Below, piece by piece: positions 1-8,871 of a DNA stretch of 64,000 bases. The stretch is from positions 806,001-870,000 of the forward strand of contig JAZKGA010000001.1 in the NCBI GenBank assembly GCA_040386235.1. Reading direction: 5' to 3'. The stretch comes from JAZKGA01 sp040386235. GTDB lineage: Bacteria > Pseudomonadota > Alphaproteobacteria > Micavibrionales > Micavibrionaceae. A model generated the notes under the pieces. It was not told the DNA's origin, did not search any database, and saw only the letters and a list, made by a program, of their open reading frames with translations. The translations under genes and the position numbers were made by a program. Numbering within the stretch: position 1 is the first letter of the stretch; each line of letters opens with the position of its first letter.

Positions 1-333
1 GGGATTCACGCCCGTGGCGCCGCGCCGATCCTGCCCGGCATGATCCTGTCGAACGAGCCGGGATATTACCGCGAGGGGGCCTTTGGCATCCGGATTGAAA
101 ACCTGATTTTATGTCAGGATGTGGGACGGAATTACGATGACGGGCGTGCCCGTTGCAGCTTTGAAACCATTACCCTGTGTCCATATGATCGCAATATGAT
201 TGTGGCGGCGGATTTAACACCGGCTGAAATCGCATGGATTAACGCTTATCACGCTCAGGTCCGTACAAAATTGACACCCTTCCTGGACGCGGATCAGGCC
301 GCCTGGTTGCACGCGCAAACCGAAGCCTTATAA
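1..333 (+). CDS. pepP: Aminopeptidase P family (Xaa-Pro) metallopeptidase, C-terminal part
   Basis: Only the last 110 codons are present; the gene starts before the window and is open from base 1. The family removes the N-terminal residue from peptides whose second residue is proline, using two metal ions in a pita-bread fold in the cytoplasm. The visible part shows two glutamates typical of M24 metal ligands, in SNEPGYY (about residues 17-23) and in RIEN. A C-terminal region of the M24_C type follows, with the WINAYH and WLHAQT pattern seen in aminopeptidase P1. It is followed at once by a hairpin terminator shared with rpsU. The assignment to the P1 branch rather than another M24 peptidase rests on the C-terminal extension. 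Confidence 0.9.
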   Translation, partial: GIHARGAAPILPGMILSNEPGYYREGAFGIRIENLILCQDVGRNYDDGRARCSFETITLCPYDRNMIVAADLTPAEIAWINAYHAQVRTKLTPFLDADQAAWLHAQTEAL

Positions 334-336
334 AGC

Positions 337-362
337 AAAAACCGCCACTGCTGGCGGTTTTT
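337..362. terminator. Bidirectional rho-independent terminator
   Basis: Inverted repeat AAAACCGCCA / TGGCGGTTTT with a CTGC loop, flanked by A and T runs, so it can work in both directions. It lies between the stop of the aminopeptidase gene (plus) and the end of rpsU (minus). Confidence 0.85.
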
Positions 363-394
363 AACAAGATTTAAGGTGACGAAATCACGCGGGC

Positions 395-610
395 TTAGAA
401 GCCGTCGCGCTCCTTACGTTTGCGGTCAACTTTGCGCCAACGACGCACAGATTCGGCTTTTTCACGTTTCTTACGCTCAGACGGTTTTTCAAAATCGCGG
501 CGCATTTTCATCTCGCGGAACAAACCTTCACGCTGCATTTTCTTTTTCAAAACGCGCAAAGCTTGTTCGACATTATTTTCGCGAACACTTACAGAAACCA
601 AAACAATCAC
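395..610 (-). CDS. rpsU: 30S ribosomal protein bS21
   Basis: A 71-residue, highly basic protein that matches bS21 along its whole length. It begins MIVLVSVSVRENN, has the central FEKPSERKKREKAE stretch, and ends in an Arg/Lys-rich tail. S21 is a small-subunit protein near the 3' end of 16S rRNA that helps initiation. The gene stands alone between the aminopeptidase gene and yejF. The 56-base gap to yejF probably holds its own promoter, although I could not pick out clear boxes. Confidence 0.95.
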   Translation of the reverse strand: MIVLVSVSVRENNVEQALRVLKKKMQREGLFREMKMRRDFEKPSERKKREKAESVRRWRKVDRKRKERDGF

Positions 611-666
611 CCCTTCCCGGATAAAGATGGTTTGTCTATGCCGCAGATTGCCACAAGATGCAAGGG

Positions 667-2307
667 TTATTTCTTGCTTTTTAGGGCAAGCGCAGCCTGT
701 AACAGTGTTTTTGTATAGTCCTGGCGCGGACGTTTGAAGATATCGGCGGCGGGGCCGTGTTCAACAATTTCGCCATTGCGCATGACAATCAATGTGTGGG
801 CCATTGCCCGCATGACGCGCAAATCATGGCTGATAAACAGGTATGACAGGCCACGACTAGTTTGCAGATCGCGCAGCAGGTCAATAATCTGGGCCTGAAT
901 CGACACATCAAGGGCCGAGGTCGGCTCATCCAGCACGATCAATTGCGGGGCCAGGACCAGGGCGCGGGCGATCGCAATCCGCTGCCGCTGCCCACCTGAA
1001 AATTCATGCGGATAACGGAACCGGACGCTGGGGTCCATGCCGACATCGCGCAGGGCCTCGACCACAATGGCATCCCGCCCGGCGGGGGTGTGTTCTGGGG
1101 CATGAACGTCCAGCCCTTCACCAATAATATCACCAATGGACATGCGCGGGGATAGGGCCCCATAGGGGTCTTGGAACACGATCTGCATTTCGGCACGCAG
1201 GTCCCGTAACGCATCGCCATCCACATTGCGGATGTCCTGCCCGGCAAAAACAATGCGCCCCGTGGATGGTAACAGGCGCAGCAAAGCAAGGCCGAGTGTG
1301 GTTTTTCCTGATCCGGACTCGCCAACAATCCCAACGGTCTGACCGGCGGGGATGGTCAGGCTGACGCCGTCCACAGCTTTGACCACGCTGGTGGTACGGC
1401 CCCAGATATTGCGCGTTTTCGGGAAATGGACACTGACATCTGTGGCCTCCAGCAATATGGGTGCTTTTTTGTCGTATGTGGGTGGCGTTTCCCGGGGTTG
1501 GGAGGAAAGAAGATGTTGGGTATAGCTGTGCTGCGGCTTTTCCAGGACCGCTTTGACCGGCCCATGCTCGACAATATGGCCGCGCTGCATCACCATCACG
1601 CGATCGGCCATTTTGGCAACAACCGCCAGATCATGGGTGATCAGCAGCAGGCCCATGCCCAGCTTGTTCTGTAAATCCTGTAACAGGTCCAGGACCTGCG
1701 CCTGAACGGTGACATCCAGTGCGGTGGTCGGTTCATCGGCGATCAGCAATTTGGGATTGTTGGCAATCGCCATCGCGATCATCACGCGCTGTCGCTGCCC
1801 GCCCGACAATTGGTGCGGATAGGTTTGCAGGCGGTCATGCAGTTGCAACAACCCAACCAAGTCAAGCAGTTCCAGAATGCGTTTGCGGCGCTGTGCCCCG
1901 CGCATCAATGGCTGGTGCAGCATGATCGCCTCACCGATCTGGCGTTCAATGGTGTGCAGTGGGTTCAGCGCACTCATCGGCTCTTGAAAAATCATGCCGA
2001 TCCCCGCGCCGCGCAGATCGCGCAGCTGGGGTTTGGTAAAATGCATCACATCCTGATTTTGATACAGGACGCGGCTGTGGGGGCCGTATTGCACGCTGTC
2101 GTGATGATGCAGTTGCATGATCGCCAGCGCAGTAACCGATTTGCCGGACCCAGATTCGCCAACCAGGGCCAGTGTTTCGCCTGCCTTAATTGTAAAGCTT
2201 GCGTCATAAACGACCTGGACCGGGCCGTTCGCCGTTCTGAAATGAATGTCCAGATTCTCAACGCTTAAAAGGGATGGCGAGGTGATAGGTGCGGGTTTCT
2301 TTGGCAT
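667..2307 (-). CDS. yejF: Peptide ABC transporter, double ATP-binding subunit YejF
   Basis: A 546-residue protein with two complete ABC ATPase domains in one chain. Walker A GESGSGKS and signature LSGGQRQRV occur in the first half; GESGSGKT and FSGGQRQRI in the second. This fused arrangement is characteristic of YejF in the YejABEF oligopeptide importer, which also takes up microcin C-like peptides in enterobacteria. I chose the ATG at 2307 (protein starts MPKKPAP) rather than the upstream in-frame codon because it lies just after the yejE stop, while the longer form would run into yejE. It is the last gene of the pgsA-EAL-yejABEF run. Confidence 0.93.
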   Translation of the reverse strand: MPKKPAPITSPSLLSVENLDIHFRTANGPVQVVYDASFTIKAGETLALVGESGSGKSVTALAIMQLHHHDSVQYGPHSRVLYQNQDVMHFTKPQLRDLRGAGIGMIFQEPMSALNPLHTIERQIGEAIMLHQPLMRGAQRRKRILELLDLVGLLQLHDRLQTYPHQLSGGQRQRVMIAMAIANNPKLLIADEPTTALDVTVQAQVLDLLQDLQNKLGMGLLLITHDLAVVAKMADRVMVMQRGHIVEHGPVKAVLEKPQHSYTQHLLSSQPRETPPTYDKKAPILLEATDVSVHFPKTRNIWGRTTSVVKAVDGVSLTIPAGQTVGIVGESGSGKTTLGLALLRLLPSTGRIVFAGQDIRNVDGDALRDLRAEMQIVFQDPYGALSPRMSIGDIIGEGLDVHAPEHTPAGRDAIVVEALRDVGMDPSVRFRYPHEFSGGQRQRIAIARALVLAPQLIVLDEPTSALDVSIQAQIIDLLRDLQTSRGLSYLFISHDLRVMRAMAHTLIVMRNGEIVEHGPAADIFKRPRQDYTKTLLQAALALKSKK

Positions 2308-2308
2308 A

Positions 2309-3355
2309 TCAATGTTGTCCCTTGCGTGGGTCAAAGGCATCGCGCACTGCCTCGCCAATGAAGGTCAGCAGCGTCAGCAGGATTGCCAGCGTCATAAACG
2401 CGGTCACGCCCAGCCAGGGGGCCTGCATGTTGTTCTTACCCTGGGCCAGTAATTCACCCAAAGACGGCGACCCGGGCGGCATCCCAAGACCCAAGAAATC
2501 AAGCGATGTCAGGGCGGTAATCGCCCCGGTCAGGACAAAAGGCATCATCGTCAGTGTCGCAACCATCGCGTTGGGCAGGACGTGGCGGATCATGATAATC
2601 CAGTTATTAACGCCCAATGCCCGTGCCGCGCGCACATATTCGAAATTGCGGGTGCGCAGGAATTCGGCACGCACCACATCCACCAGATTGACCCAGGAAA
2701 ACAGCAGCAGGATCAGCAGCAGCGTCCAGAATGACGGCGTAAAAAGGGCGGAAAAGATGATGAGGATGTAGAGGGAGGGCAGCGAGGACCAGATTTCAAT
2801 GAAGCGCTGCATAATCAGATCGGTCATGCCGCCGAAATACCCCTGAATCGCGCCTGCCATAATGCCGACCACACTGCTGAACCCGCACAGGAACAGGCCG
2901 AACAAGACAGACAGGCGAAAGCCGTAAATAACGCGCGCCAGCACATCGCGCCCCTGATCATCCGTCCCCAGCCAGTTTTGGCGGCTGGGCGGTGACGGGG
3001 CCGGAACGGTTAAATCGTAATTGATCGTGTCGTATGAAAAACGGATTGGCGGCCAGATGGCCCAACCGTCCTTGGCAATCAATTCCTGGACAAACGGATC
3101 GCGAAAATCCGTTTCGGTTTCAAAGTCTCCGCCCCAGGTGGTTTCAGGGTACATCTTAAAAACAGGGGCATAAATTGCGCCTTTGTGCATTACCAGGATC
3201 GGCTTGTCATTCGCAACGAATTCCGCGCCCAGTGTGACGATGAACAATGCGACGAACAGCCAGAAGGCGATATGGCCGCGACGATTGGCGCGGAAGGAAG
3301 CCAGGCGCCGTTTCGCCAGCGGGGTAAGGGACAGTAAAGATGACAGGACTTGCAT
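2309..3355 (-). CDS. yejE: Peptide ABC transporter permease YejE
   Basis: A 348-residue inner-membrane permease of the DppC/OppC type. It has one N-terminal transmembrane segment (about residues 24-44), a periplasmic loop, and a C-terminal block of five helices carrying the binding-protein-dependent transport motif (EYVRAARALG, the EAA loop that contacts the ATPase). The long loop between TM1 and the core, with its GTDDQGRDVLAR box, is typical of YejE. The ATG at 3355 is preferred because the yejB stop lies just upstream; a longer in-frame start would overlap yejB. Confidence 0.93.
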   Translation of the reverse strand: MQVLSSLLSLTPLAKRRLASFRANRRGHIAFWLFVALFIVTLGAEFVANDKPILVMHKGAIYAPVFKMYPETTWGGDFETETDFRDPFVQELIAKDGWAIWPPIRFSYDTINYDLTVPAPSPPSRQNWLGTDDQGRDVLARVIYGFRLSVLFGLFLCGFSSVVGIMAGAIQGYFGGMTDLIMQRFIEIWSSLPSLYILIIFSALFTPSFWTLLLILLLFSWVNLVDVVRAEFLRTRNFEYVRAARALGVNNWIIMIRHVLPNAMVATLTMMPFVLTGAITALTSLDFLGLGMPPGSPSLGELLAQGKNNMQAPWLGVTAFMTLAILLTLLTFIGEAVRDAFDPRKGQH

Positions 3356-3359
3356 CGCC

Positions 3360-4466
3360 TTAACCTCGGTTCGCAAAATCGATGCGGGGATCGACCAGCA
3401 CATAGGTAATATCGCGCAGCAACGTCATAACCAAACCGATCAAAGCATAGATATAAAGGGTACCCAGCACGACAGGATAATCGCGGTTGATAATGCTTTC
3501 ATAGCCCAGCAGGCCAAGCCCGTCGAGGGAGAAGACGACTTCGATCAGCAGCGACCCCGTAAAGAAAATCCCCATGAAAGCCGCAGGGAAACCGGCAATA
3601 ACCACCAACATCGCATTGCGAAAGATGTGTTTATATAACACGTGTGATTCCTGGCACCCCTTGGCCCGCGCGGTCATCACGTACTGCTTGTTAATCTCTT
3701 CCATAAAGGCGTTTTTGGTCAGCATGGTCAGGGCGGCAAATCCGCTTAACACGATGGCCAGTGTCGGCAAAACGATATGCCAGGCGTAATCGGCAATTTT
3801 CTGGGGCGTGGAAAAATCATCCCATCCGTCGGATGTCAGGCCGCGCAGGGGGAACACATCCCAATACCGCCCGCCGGCAAACAAGATAATCAGCATAATC
3901 GCAAACAGAAAAGACGGAATGGCATAGCCGATGATAACCGCTGCGCTGCTCCAGATATCAAACGCCTGGCCGTCCTTGACCGCCTTTCGGATCCCCAGCG
4001 GGATCGAAATCAGATAGATCAGCAAGGTTGACCACAGGCCGAGCGAAAGGGAAACAGGCAGTTTTTCCAGCATTAAATCGATGACCTTGACGTCGCGGTA
4101 ATAACTTTCGCCCAGATCAAATCGCAGATAGTTTTTCAGCATCAACCAGAACCGTTCATGCGCCGGCTTATCAAAGCCATACAGGGTTTCCAGTTCGGCG
4201 ATTAACGCCGGGTCCAGTCCCTGTGATCCGCGATAGGTGCTGGATTCCGCGCCGCCAAGGGCGGATGCGCTGCCGCCAGCCGCTTCCATGCCACCACCGG
4301 AAATCCGGCCCGTCGCACCGCCGCCCAGGCTGTGTCCCTGTAATTCGGCGATCATTCGTTCCACCGGGCCGCCAGGGACAAACTGGATAATGGCAAAGCT
4401 GATCAGCATGATGCCCAACAATGTCGGGATCATCAGCAGCAAGCGGTGCAGGATGTAATGCAGCAT
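3360..4466 (-). CDS. yejB: Peptide ABC transporter permease YejB
   Basis: A 368-residue DppB/OppB-type permease with the classic start MLHYILHRLLLMIPTLLGI and an EAA-type loop (ARAKGCQESHVLYKH). Between TM1 and the core there is a glycine/serine-rich insertion (about residues 44-80) that is not found in OppB proteins but, from memory, is usual in alphaproteobacterial YejB. It forms the transmembrane channel together with YejE. It lies 5 bases after yejA and 4 bases before yejE, so the genes are certainly co-transcribed. Confidence 0.93.
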   Translation of the reverse strand: MLHYILHRLLLMIPTLLGIMLISFAIIQFVPGGPVERMIAELQGHSLGGGATGRISGGGMEAAGGSASALGGAESSTYRGSQGLDPALIAELETLYGFDKPAHERFWLMLKNYLRFDLGESYYRDVKVIDLMLEKLPVSLSLGLWSTLLIYLISIPLGIRKAVKDGQAFDIWSSAAVIIGYAIPSFLFAIMLIILFAGGRYWDVFPLRGLTSDGWDDFSTPQKIADYAWHIVLPTLAIVLSGFAALTMLTKNAFMEEINKQYVMTARAKGCQESHVLYKHIFRNAMLVVIAGFPAAFMGIFFTGSLLIEVVFSLDGLGLLGYESIINRDYPVVLGTLYIYALIGLVMTLLRDITYVLVDPRIDFANRG

Positions 4467-4471
4467 CGTGT

Positions 4472-6295
4472 CTATTTCTCGCCTGTTTCAGGCGGTTTCA
4501 TCCACCATGTATCAACAACCCCTGCCGTATAATGTGACAGCGTTTCAGGGCGCTGCAAAGTGTCCCAATACGCCATGCGCCATTCGCCGACAAACCATTG
4601 CGGGATAACATAGTGGTTCCACAGCAACACGCGGTCCAGGGCACGCGTCGCCGTTTGCAACTGGACGCGGGTTTTGGCATGGACGATACTTTGTACCAAT
4701 GCATCCACCGCTGGACTTTGAATGCCAATGTAATTCTGAGAGCCTGGACGCGTTGCGGCTGCTGACCCCCACATCTCTAACTGTTCATTGCCAGGGGACG
4801 CGCTTTGCGCCAGGACGCCGGATGTCATGTCAAAGTCGAAATTCTGCATCCTGTTTTGATATTGCGCCGGATCAATGACGCGCAAATCAGCCTGAATACC
4901 GATTTTACGCAGATTACGCAAAAACGGCAGAATCCATCGCTCCAACATCGGGTTTGCATCAATAATCTGGAATGCCAGGCGCTGGCCCTTGTCATTCACG
5001 CGAATGCCATCCGGCCCAACGCGGTATCCCGCCTGTTCCAGCAGGATCACGGCTTGTTTCAAATTGGCGCGGGCATTGCCGCTGCCATCTGTGACAGGGG
5101 CGGCGAAGGGCTGTTTAAATACATTAGGTGGCACAGTGTCACGAAACGGGGACAAAAGGGCGATTTCCGCAGCACTGATAGGCATATGTGCGGCCAGGTC
5201 GGAATTCTCGAAAAAGCTGTTGCTGCGCTGGTAACTGCCGAACGCGAACTGGCGATTCGACCATTCAAAATCGAACGCATAACCAATGGCTTCGCGCACG
5301 CGCGCATCGGTAAAAATGGGTTTGCGAATATTAAAGATAAAGGCCTGGATGCCCTGCGGGCGTTGGTTCTTAATGCCTTCGCGCTTGATCCGGCCAGATG
5401 TGACGACCGGGACGTTATACGCTTTGGCCCATGTCTTGGCGATATTTTCCTGGCGAATATGGTACTGGCCTGCGAATAACGCCTCTAACGCCACCATATC
5501 GTCCTTATAATAATCGAAGGTGACGGTCTTAAAGTTCCAGCGGCCACGATTGGCGGGCAAATTCACGCCCCACCAATCCGCGCGTTTGGCATAGGTAATG
5601 CTGCGCCCCGCATCAACTTTGGCAATCGTATAGGGGCCGCTGCCCATTGGCGGGCTTAATGTCGTTCGGGTAAAATCGGCCCCTGGCGCGGTCCAGATAT
5701 GCGCCGGCAGGATTGGCATTTGGGCGATAATCAAAGGCAGTTCCAGGTTCTGGTCATGCGCAAAATGAAACGTAACCTGTTGCGTCCCGTCAGTGATGAC
5801 GTTTTTGATATCGGCGTAATAGCCTTTGTAAAACGGCTGGCCTTTGTCTATCAGAGTTTGGAACGTAAAGGCCACATCTTGTGCGCTTACGGGCGTGCCA
5901 TCCGCCCATTTGGCGGCGGGGTTCAGGCGAAAGGTAACAGACAGGCGGTCTGCGGCAATGGCGGCACCACTGGCCAGTAGGGGATAGAGCGTAAACGGTT
6001 CGTCCTGCGCCTGCGTCATCAGGCTTTCATAAACCAACCCGCTGCCCAGTGCGTCCAGGCCAGCGGCAGGCTGTCCCTTCAGGATAAACGGGTTGAGCGA
6101 ATCATACGTGCCGATCACTGCGGTTTTTAGGGCGCCGCCCTTTGGCGCATCGGGGTTGGTATAGGCAAAATGCGTCCATGCACCGGTATATTTGGGGGTG
6201 CCGTATAATGTCATGTAAGGCTTGAAATCAGCGGCTTGTGCCACGTTGGCCAGGCACAGGCACAGCAGCAGAAGGGCCAGTCTGACAACCTGCAT
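4472..6295 (-). CDS. yejA: Periplasmic peptide-binding protein YejA
   Basis: A 607-residue solute-binding protein of family 5 (SBP_bac_5). It has a signal peptide (hydrophobic residues about 4-17, cleavage near AQA-AD) and the family's WADGTPVSAQDVAFTF segment at about residues 130-145. It delivers peptides to YejB/YejE. The ATG at 6295 overlaps the TGA of the upstream EAL gene by one base (TGATG), implying translational coupling. A GTG one codon earlier is possible but less likely. Confidence 0.92.
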   Translation of the reverse strand: MQVVRLALLLLCLCLANVAQAADFKPYMTLYGTPKYTGAWTHFAYTNPDAPKGGALKTAVIGTYDSLNPFILKGQPAAGLDALGSGLVYESLMTQAQDEPFTLYPLLASGAAIAADRLSVTFRLNPAAKWADGTPVSAQDVAFTFQTLIDKGQPFYKGYYADIKNVITDGTQQVTFHFAHDQNLELPLIIAQMPILPAHIWTAPGADFTRTTLSPPMGSGPYTIAKVDAGRSITYAKRADWWGVNLPANRGRWNFKTVTFDYYKDDMVALEALFAGQYHIRQENIAKTWAKAYNVPVVTSGRIKREGIKNQRPQGIQAFIFNIRKPIFTDARVREAIGYAFDFEWSNRQFAFGSYQRSNSFFENSDLAAHMPISAAEIALLSPFRDTVPPNVFKQPFAAPVTDGSGNARANLKQAVILLEQAGYRVGPDGIRVNDKGQRLAFQIIDANPMLERWILPFLRNLRKIGIQADLRVIDPAQYQNRMQNFDFDMTSGVLAQSASPGNEQLEMWGSAAATRPGSQNYIGIQSPAVDALVQSIVHAKTRVQLQTATRALDRVLLWNHYVIPQWFVGEWRMAYWDTLQRPETLSHYTAGVVDTWWMKPPETGEK

Positions 6296-7458
6296 CACGC
6301 AGCCTGACGTTTAGAGGATGTTTGCGGCGCAGCCGGCTGGGCCAGGTAATATCCCTGGCCATAGTCAAGACCCAAGTCCAGCACGTCCATCAACACCGGA
6401 TTATGTTCGATACGTTCAGCGATCAGTGTCACGCCATCACGGGCCAGATTGGCACGGATGCGGCGGACCGTTTCAACGCCACTGGCGGTACGGGCCATGT
6501 GGGACAGGCGTGCGCCGGACAGTTTGACGAAACTGATGTGATGCTTACGCAGGAAGCTGCGCGTAAATTGCGGCATATCGACATTATCCATTGAGAAGCG
6601 GCAGCCGAGGGCGGCCATCCCATCCATGATTGCCAGCAGTGGCGCGGGCAAGGCCTGGAAATCAACCTGCCGCATTTCAAAAATCAGGCGGTGTGCCAGG
6701 CGGTTTTGTTGTTTCAATACGTGCAGAAGGCGGGTCATAAATGCCCCGTCCTTCAATGTTTCAGACCCGATATTAATCATGTATGGCAGGGTGTGACCCG
6801 ACCGGGCCGGGTCCAGGATCAGGTCGAAAGCGTATTGCAATGCCAGCCGATCGATCAACGCGACTTTGTGCGATTGGCGCAATCCAGGAATAAAGCGTTG
6901 GGCTGGAACTGCCGGGTGGCCGGTTTTGGATGGCAGGCGTGCAAAGACCTCTAGCATCGCAGGGCGGCGTTGCGGCAGGCGCATGATCGGCTGGATCACG
7001 ACGTTCATCCGTGCCTCGTTCAACGCGTCATGCAGCAAAATGCCGACCATGACATCGTCAAAAACAGACACGTCAGCCGGTGTTCCGTCTGATGTGGCCA
7101 GGCGTAAATGGGAGGTTGGCGCGGCAGGCGGGGCAATGGTTGCGGGGGCTGGGTCTGCTAAGGTGTCCTGCGCGCGCGCGCCCTGTACAGCCTGGCGATG
7201 CCAGCGTGACACATCTGCGCTTAACAGGGCGTGTTGCTCTTGTAATGTTTCCAGACGCTGTAAGACGGCTGTTTCACTGCGGCGACGCTGTACACCGTCA
7301 TAGGCCAGGATTAAGGCCAGTCCTGTTAATGCCAACGCGGTCAACACGCCCGCCTGTTCCGGTTGCACAACGGCGGAAAAACCGATCAGGCTGACGAACA
7401 CATATCCGGTCGCGACCAGGATCGTATGACGTGAGACAAAGGTTAAAAAGCCGCGCAT
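6295..7458 (-). CDS. Membrane EAL-domain protein with degenerate active site
   Basis: A 387-residue protein with two N-terminal transmembrane helices (about 12-30 and 38-52), a short coiled coil (about 58-95), and an EAL domain from about residue 140 to the end. EAL enzymes hydrolyse cyclic di-GMP. Here the signature is EVF instead of EAL. The INIGS asparagine, the VKL lysine and the AERIE glutamate are kept, but the metal-binding DDFG motif reads DNVD, so the second aspartate is lost. I infer a receptor or regulator rather than an active phosphodiesterase. It sits 3 bases after pgsA and overlaps yejA, an unusual link between c-di-GMP signalling and peptide import. Confidence 0.82.
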   Translation of the reverse strand: MRGFLTFVSRHTILVATGYVFVSLIGFSAVVQPEQAGVLTALALTGLALILAYDGVQRRRSETAVLQRLETLQEQHALLSADVSRWHRQAVQGARAQDTLADPAPATIAPPAAPTSHLRLATSDGTPADVSVFDDVMVGILLHDALNEARMNVVIQPIMRLPQRRPAMLEVFARLPSKTGHPAVPAQRFIPGLRQSHKVALIDRLALQYAFDLILDPARSGHTLPYMINIGSETLKDGAFMTRLLHVLKQQNRLAHRLIFEMRQVDFQALPAPLLAIMDGMAALGCRFSMDNVDMPQFTRSFLRKHHISFVKLSGARLSHMARTASGVETVRRIRANLARDGVTLIAERIEHNPVLMDVLDLGLDYGQGYYLAQPAAPQTSSKRQAA

Positions 7459-7461
7459 GTC

Positions 7462-8025
7462 CTAATCCGTGCTGGCGATCATGTGCCGCAGGCCGACGCG
7501 CATATAGGCCCAGCCTGTCCAGACTGTCAGGATCGCAGCGATGCTGAGCAGGATTTGGCCGATCAACAGGCATTGCGGTACGATCACATCGCCATAAGGG
7601 CCAATAATCAAAAAGCCAAGCGCAATCATCTGAAACGCGGTTTTCCATTTGGCCAGCCGGGAAACAGGCAACTGGATGTTGTAAGGGCCAAGATATTCAC
7701 GCAAACCTGAAATCAGAATTTCGCGGGCCATAATCACCAGTGCCGGCACAATCCACCAGTCCGGCAAACGGTGTTCCATGGCAATCAGCAGTAACAGGCA
7801 GCCGACAAAAATCTTGTCGGCAATGGGGTCCAGGAATTTGCCGATGGCCGTGATCTGTTGTGTTGTGCGGGCCAGGTAGCCGTCGAAATAATCGGTCAGC
7901 GCGGCAACGGTATAAACCAGCAAGGCCAGCCATGCGGCCCAGCTTTGCGGCAGCATGAATAAAGCCACCAGCACAGGTAGCAGGGCGACACGCAAAAGCG
8001 TCAGGATATTCGGCAAAGTCCACAT
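7462..8025 (-). CDS. pgsA: CDP-diacylglycerol--glycerol-3-phosphate 3-phosphatidyltransferase
   Basis: A 187-residue integral membrane enzyme that makes phosphatidylglycerol phosphate, the committed step to phosphatidylglycerol and cardiolipin. It shows the full CDP-alcohol phosphotransferase signature (DG-x2-AR-x8-G-x3-D-x3-D) at about residues 45-70, read here as DGYLAR...GKFLDPIAD, and several hydrophobic helices. Start MWTLPNILTLLRV is typical of PgsA. It appears to head the run pgsA-EAL-yejABEF and lies 43 bases after ctrA. Confidence 0.93.
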   Translation of the reverse strand: MWTLPNILTLLRVALLPVLVALFMLPQSWAAWLALLVYTVAALTDYFDGYLARTTQQITAIGKFLDPIADKIFVGCLLLLIAMEHRLPDWWIVPALVIMAREILISGLREYLGPYNIQLPVSRLAKWKTAFQMIALGFLIIGPYGDVIVPQCLLIGQILLSIAAILTVWTGWAYMRVGLRHMIASTD

Positions 8026-8068
8026 GGGTGTTACCTTAGCACGTCAGCAAGGCTTGTACACACCACTG

Positions 8069-8776
8069 TTAACTGGCGACGGCAGATTTTTTCGATTGTG
8101 GCTGCGGCTCACGCAATACGTAACCACGGCCCCAGACAGTTTCGATGAAGTTATCGCCACCGGCGGCTTTTTCCAGCTTCTTGCGCAGCTTACAGATAAA
8201 AACGTCGATAATTTTTAATTCAGGCTCATCCATCCCGCCATACAGGTGGTTCAGGAACTGTTCTTTGGTCAGGGTGTTGCCCTTACGCAAAGCCAGCAAT
8301 TCCAGGATGCCGTATTCTTTGCCGGTCAGGTGGATGGGCTTGCCCGCCACTTCGACCGTGCGGCTGTCCAGGTTAACGACCATTTTGCCGATCTGCAGCT
8401 TGCTTTCCGAATGGCCTTGTGACCGACGCACGATGGCTTTGATACGGGCAATCAGCTCTGCCTTTTCAAATGGTTTTGTCAGGTAATCATCAGCTCCAAA
8501 GCCCAGGCCTTTGATCTTCGCGTCCAGCTCATTCAAGCCGGACAAAATCAAAACCGGGGTTTTGATCCGCGAGTCGCGCAATTGTTTCAGAACATCGTAC
8601 CCGGTCATGTCGGGCAGCATGATGTCCAGAATGATGATATCAAATTCGTAAATCTTGCTTAAATCCAGGCCGTCTTCACCCAGATCCGTTACATCCACCA
8701 CATACCCTTCGGATTTCAACATCAAATTGATGTTGCGGGCCATGGAACTGTCATCTTCAATCAGCAGGACGCGCAT
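8069..8776 (-). CDS. ctrA: Cell-cycle response regulator CtrA
   Basis: A 235-residue OmpR-family response regulator. The receiver has the phosphoacceptor Asp51 (LDIMLPDM) and the winged-helix domain is close to Caulobacter CtrA (YGGMDEPELKIIDVFICK, ETVWGRGYVL). CtrA controls replication initiation, division and early flagellar genes. I chose the second ATG (MRVLLIEDD) because it gives Asp51 and a 9-base spacing to AAGGA; the first ATG, two codons upstream, would be only 3 bases from it. The C-terminus is SAVAS, not the two alanines of the Caulobacter protein that serve ClpXP turnover. It is divergent from fliI, with TTAAC repeats between. Confidence 0.96.
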   Translation of the reverse strand: MRVLLIEDDSSMARNINLMLKSEGYVVDVTDLGEDGLDLSKIYEFDIIILDIMLPDMTGYDVLKQLRDSRIKTPVLILSGLNELDAKIKGLGFGADDYLTKPFEKAELIARIKAIVRRSQGHSESKLQIGKMVVNLDSRTVEVAGKPIHLTGKEYGILELLALRKGNTLTKEQFLNHLYGGMDEPELKIIDVFICKLRKKLEKAAGGDNFIETVWGRGYVLREPQPQSKKSAVAS

Positions 8777-8805
8777 CGGCATAATTCCTTCGTATGTATG
8801 TTTTC

Positions 8806-8830
8806 TTAACCAATGTTAACAAACATTAAC
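8806..8830. promoter_or_regulatory. Cluster of three TTAAC boxes, probable CtrA-type sites
   Basis: TTAAC occurs at 8806, 8816 and 8826, exactly 10 bases apart. The spacing between TTAA halves is 6, one less than the TTAA-N7-TTAA CtrA consensus. It lies between the divergent ctrA and fliI genes, so autoregulation of ctrA and control of fliIJ are both possible. No GANTC site was seen in this gap. Confidence 0.5.
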
Positions 8831-8871
8831 GCTCTGTGCAAATCTCTATTTTCAATGTTACACTTCTGCAC

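Noticed and set aside
4805..5479. 224-codon plus-strand frame within yejA
   Set aside because: Antisense shadow of a well-supported gene with no ribosome site.
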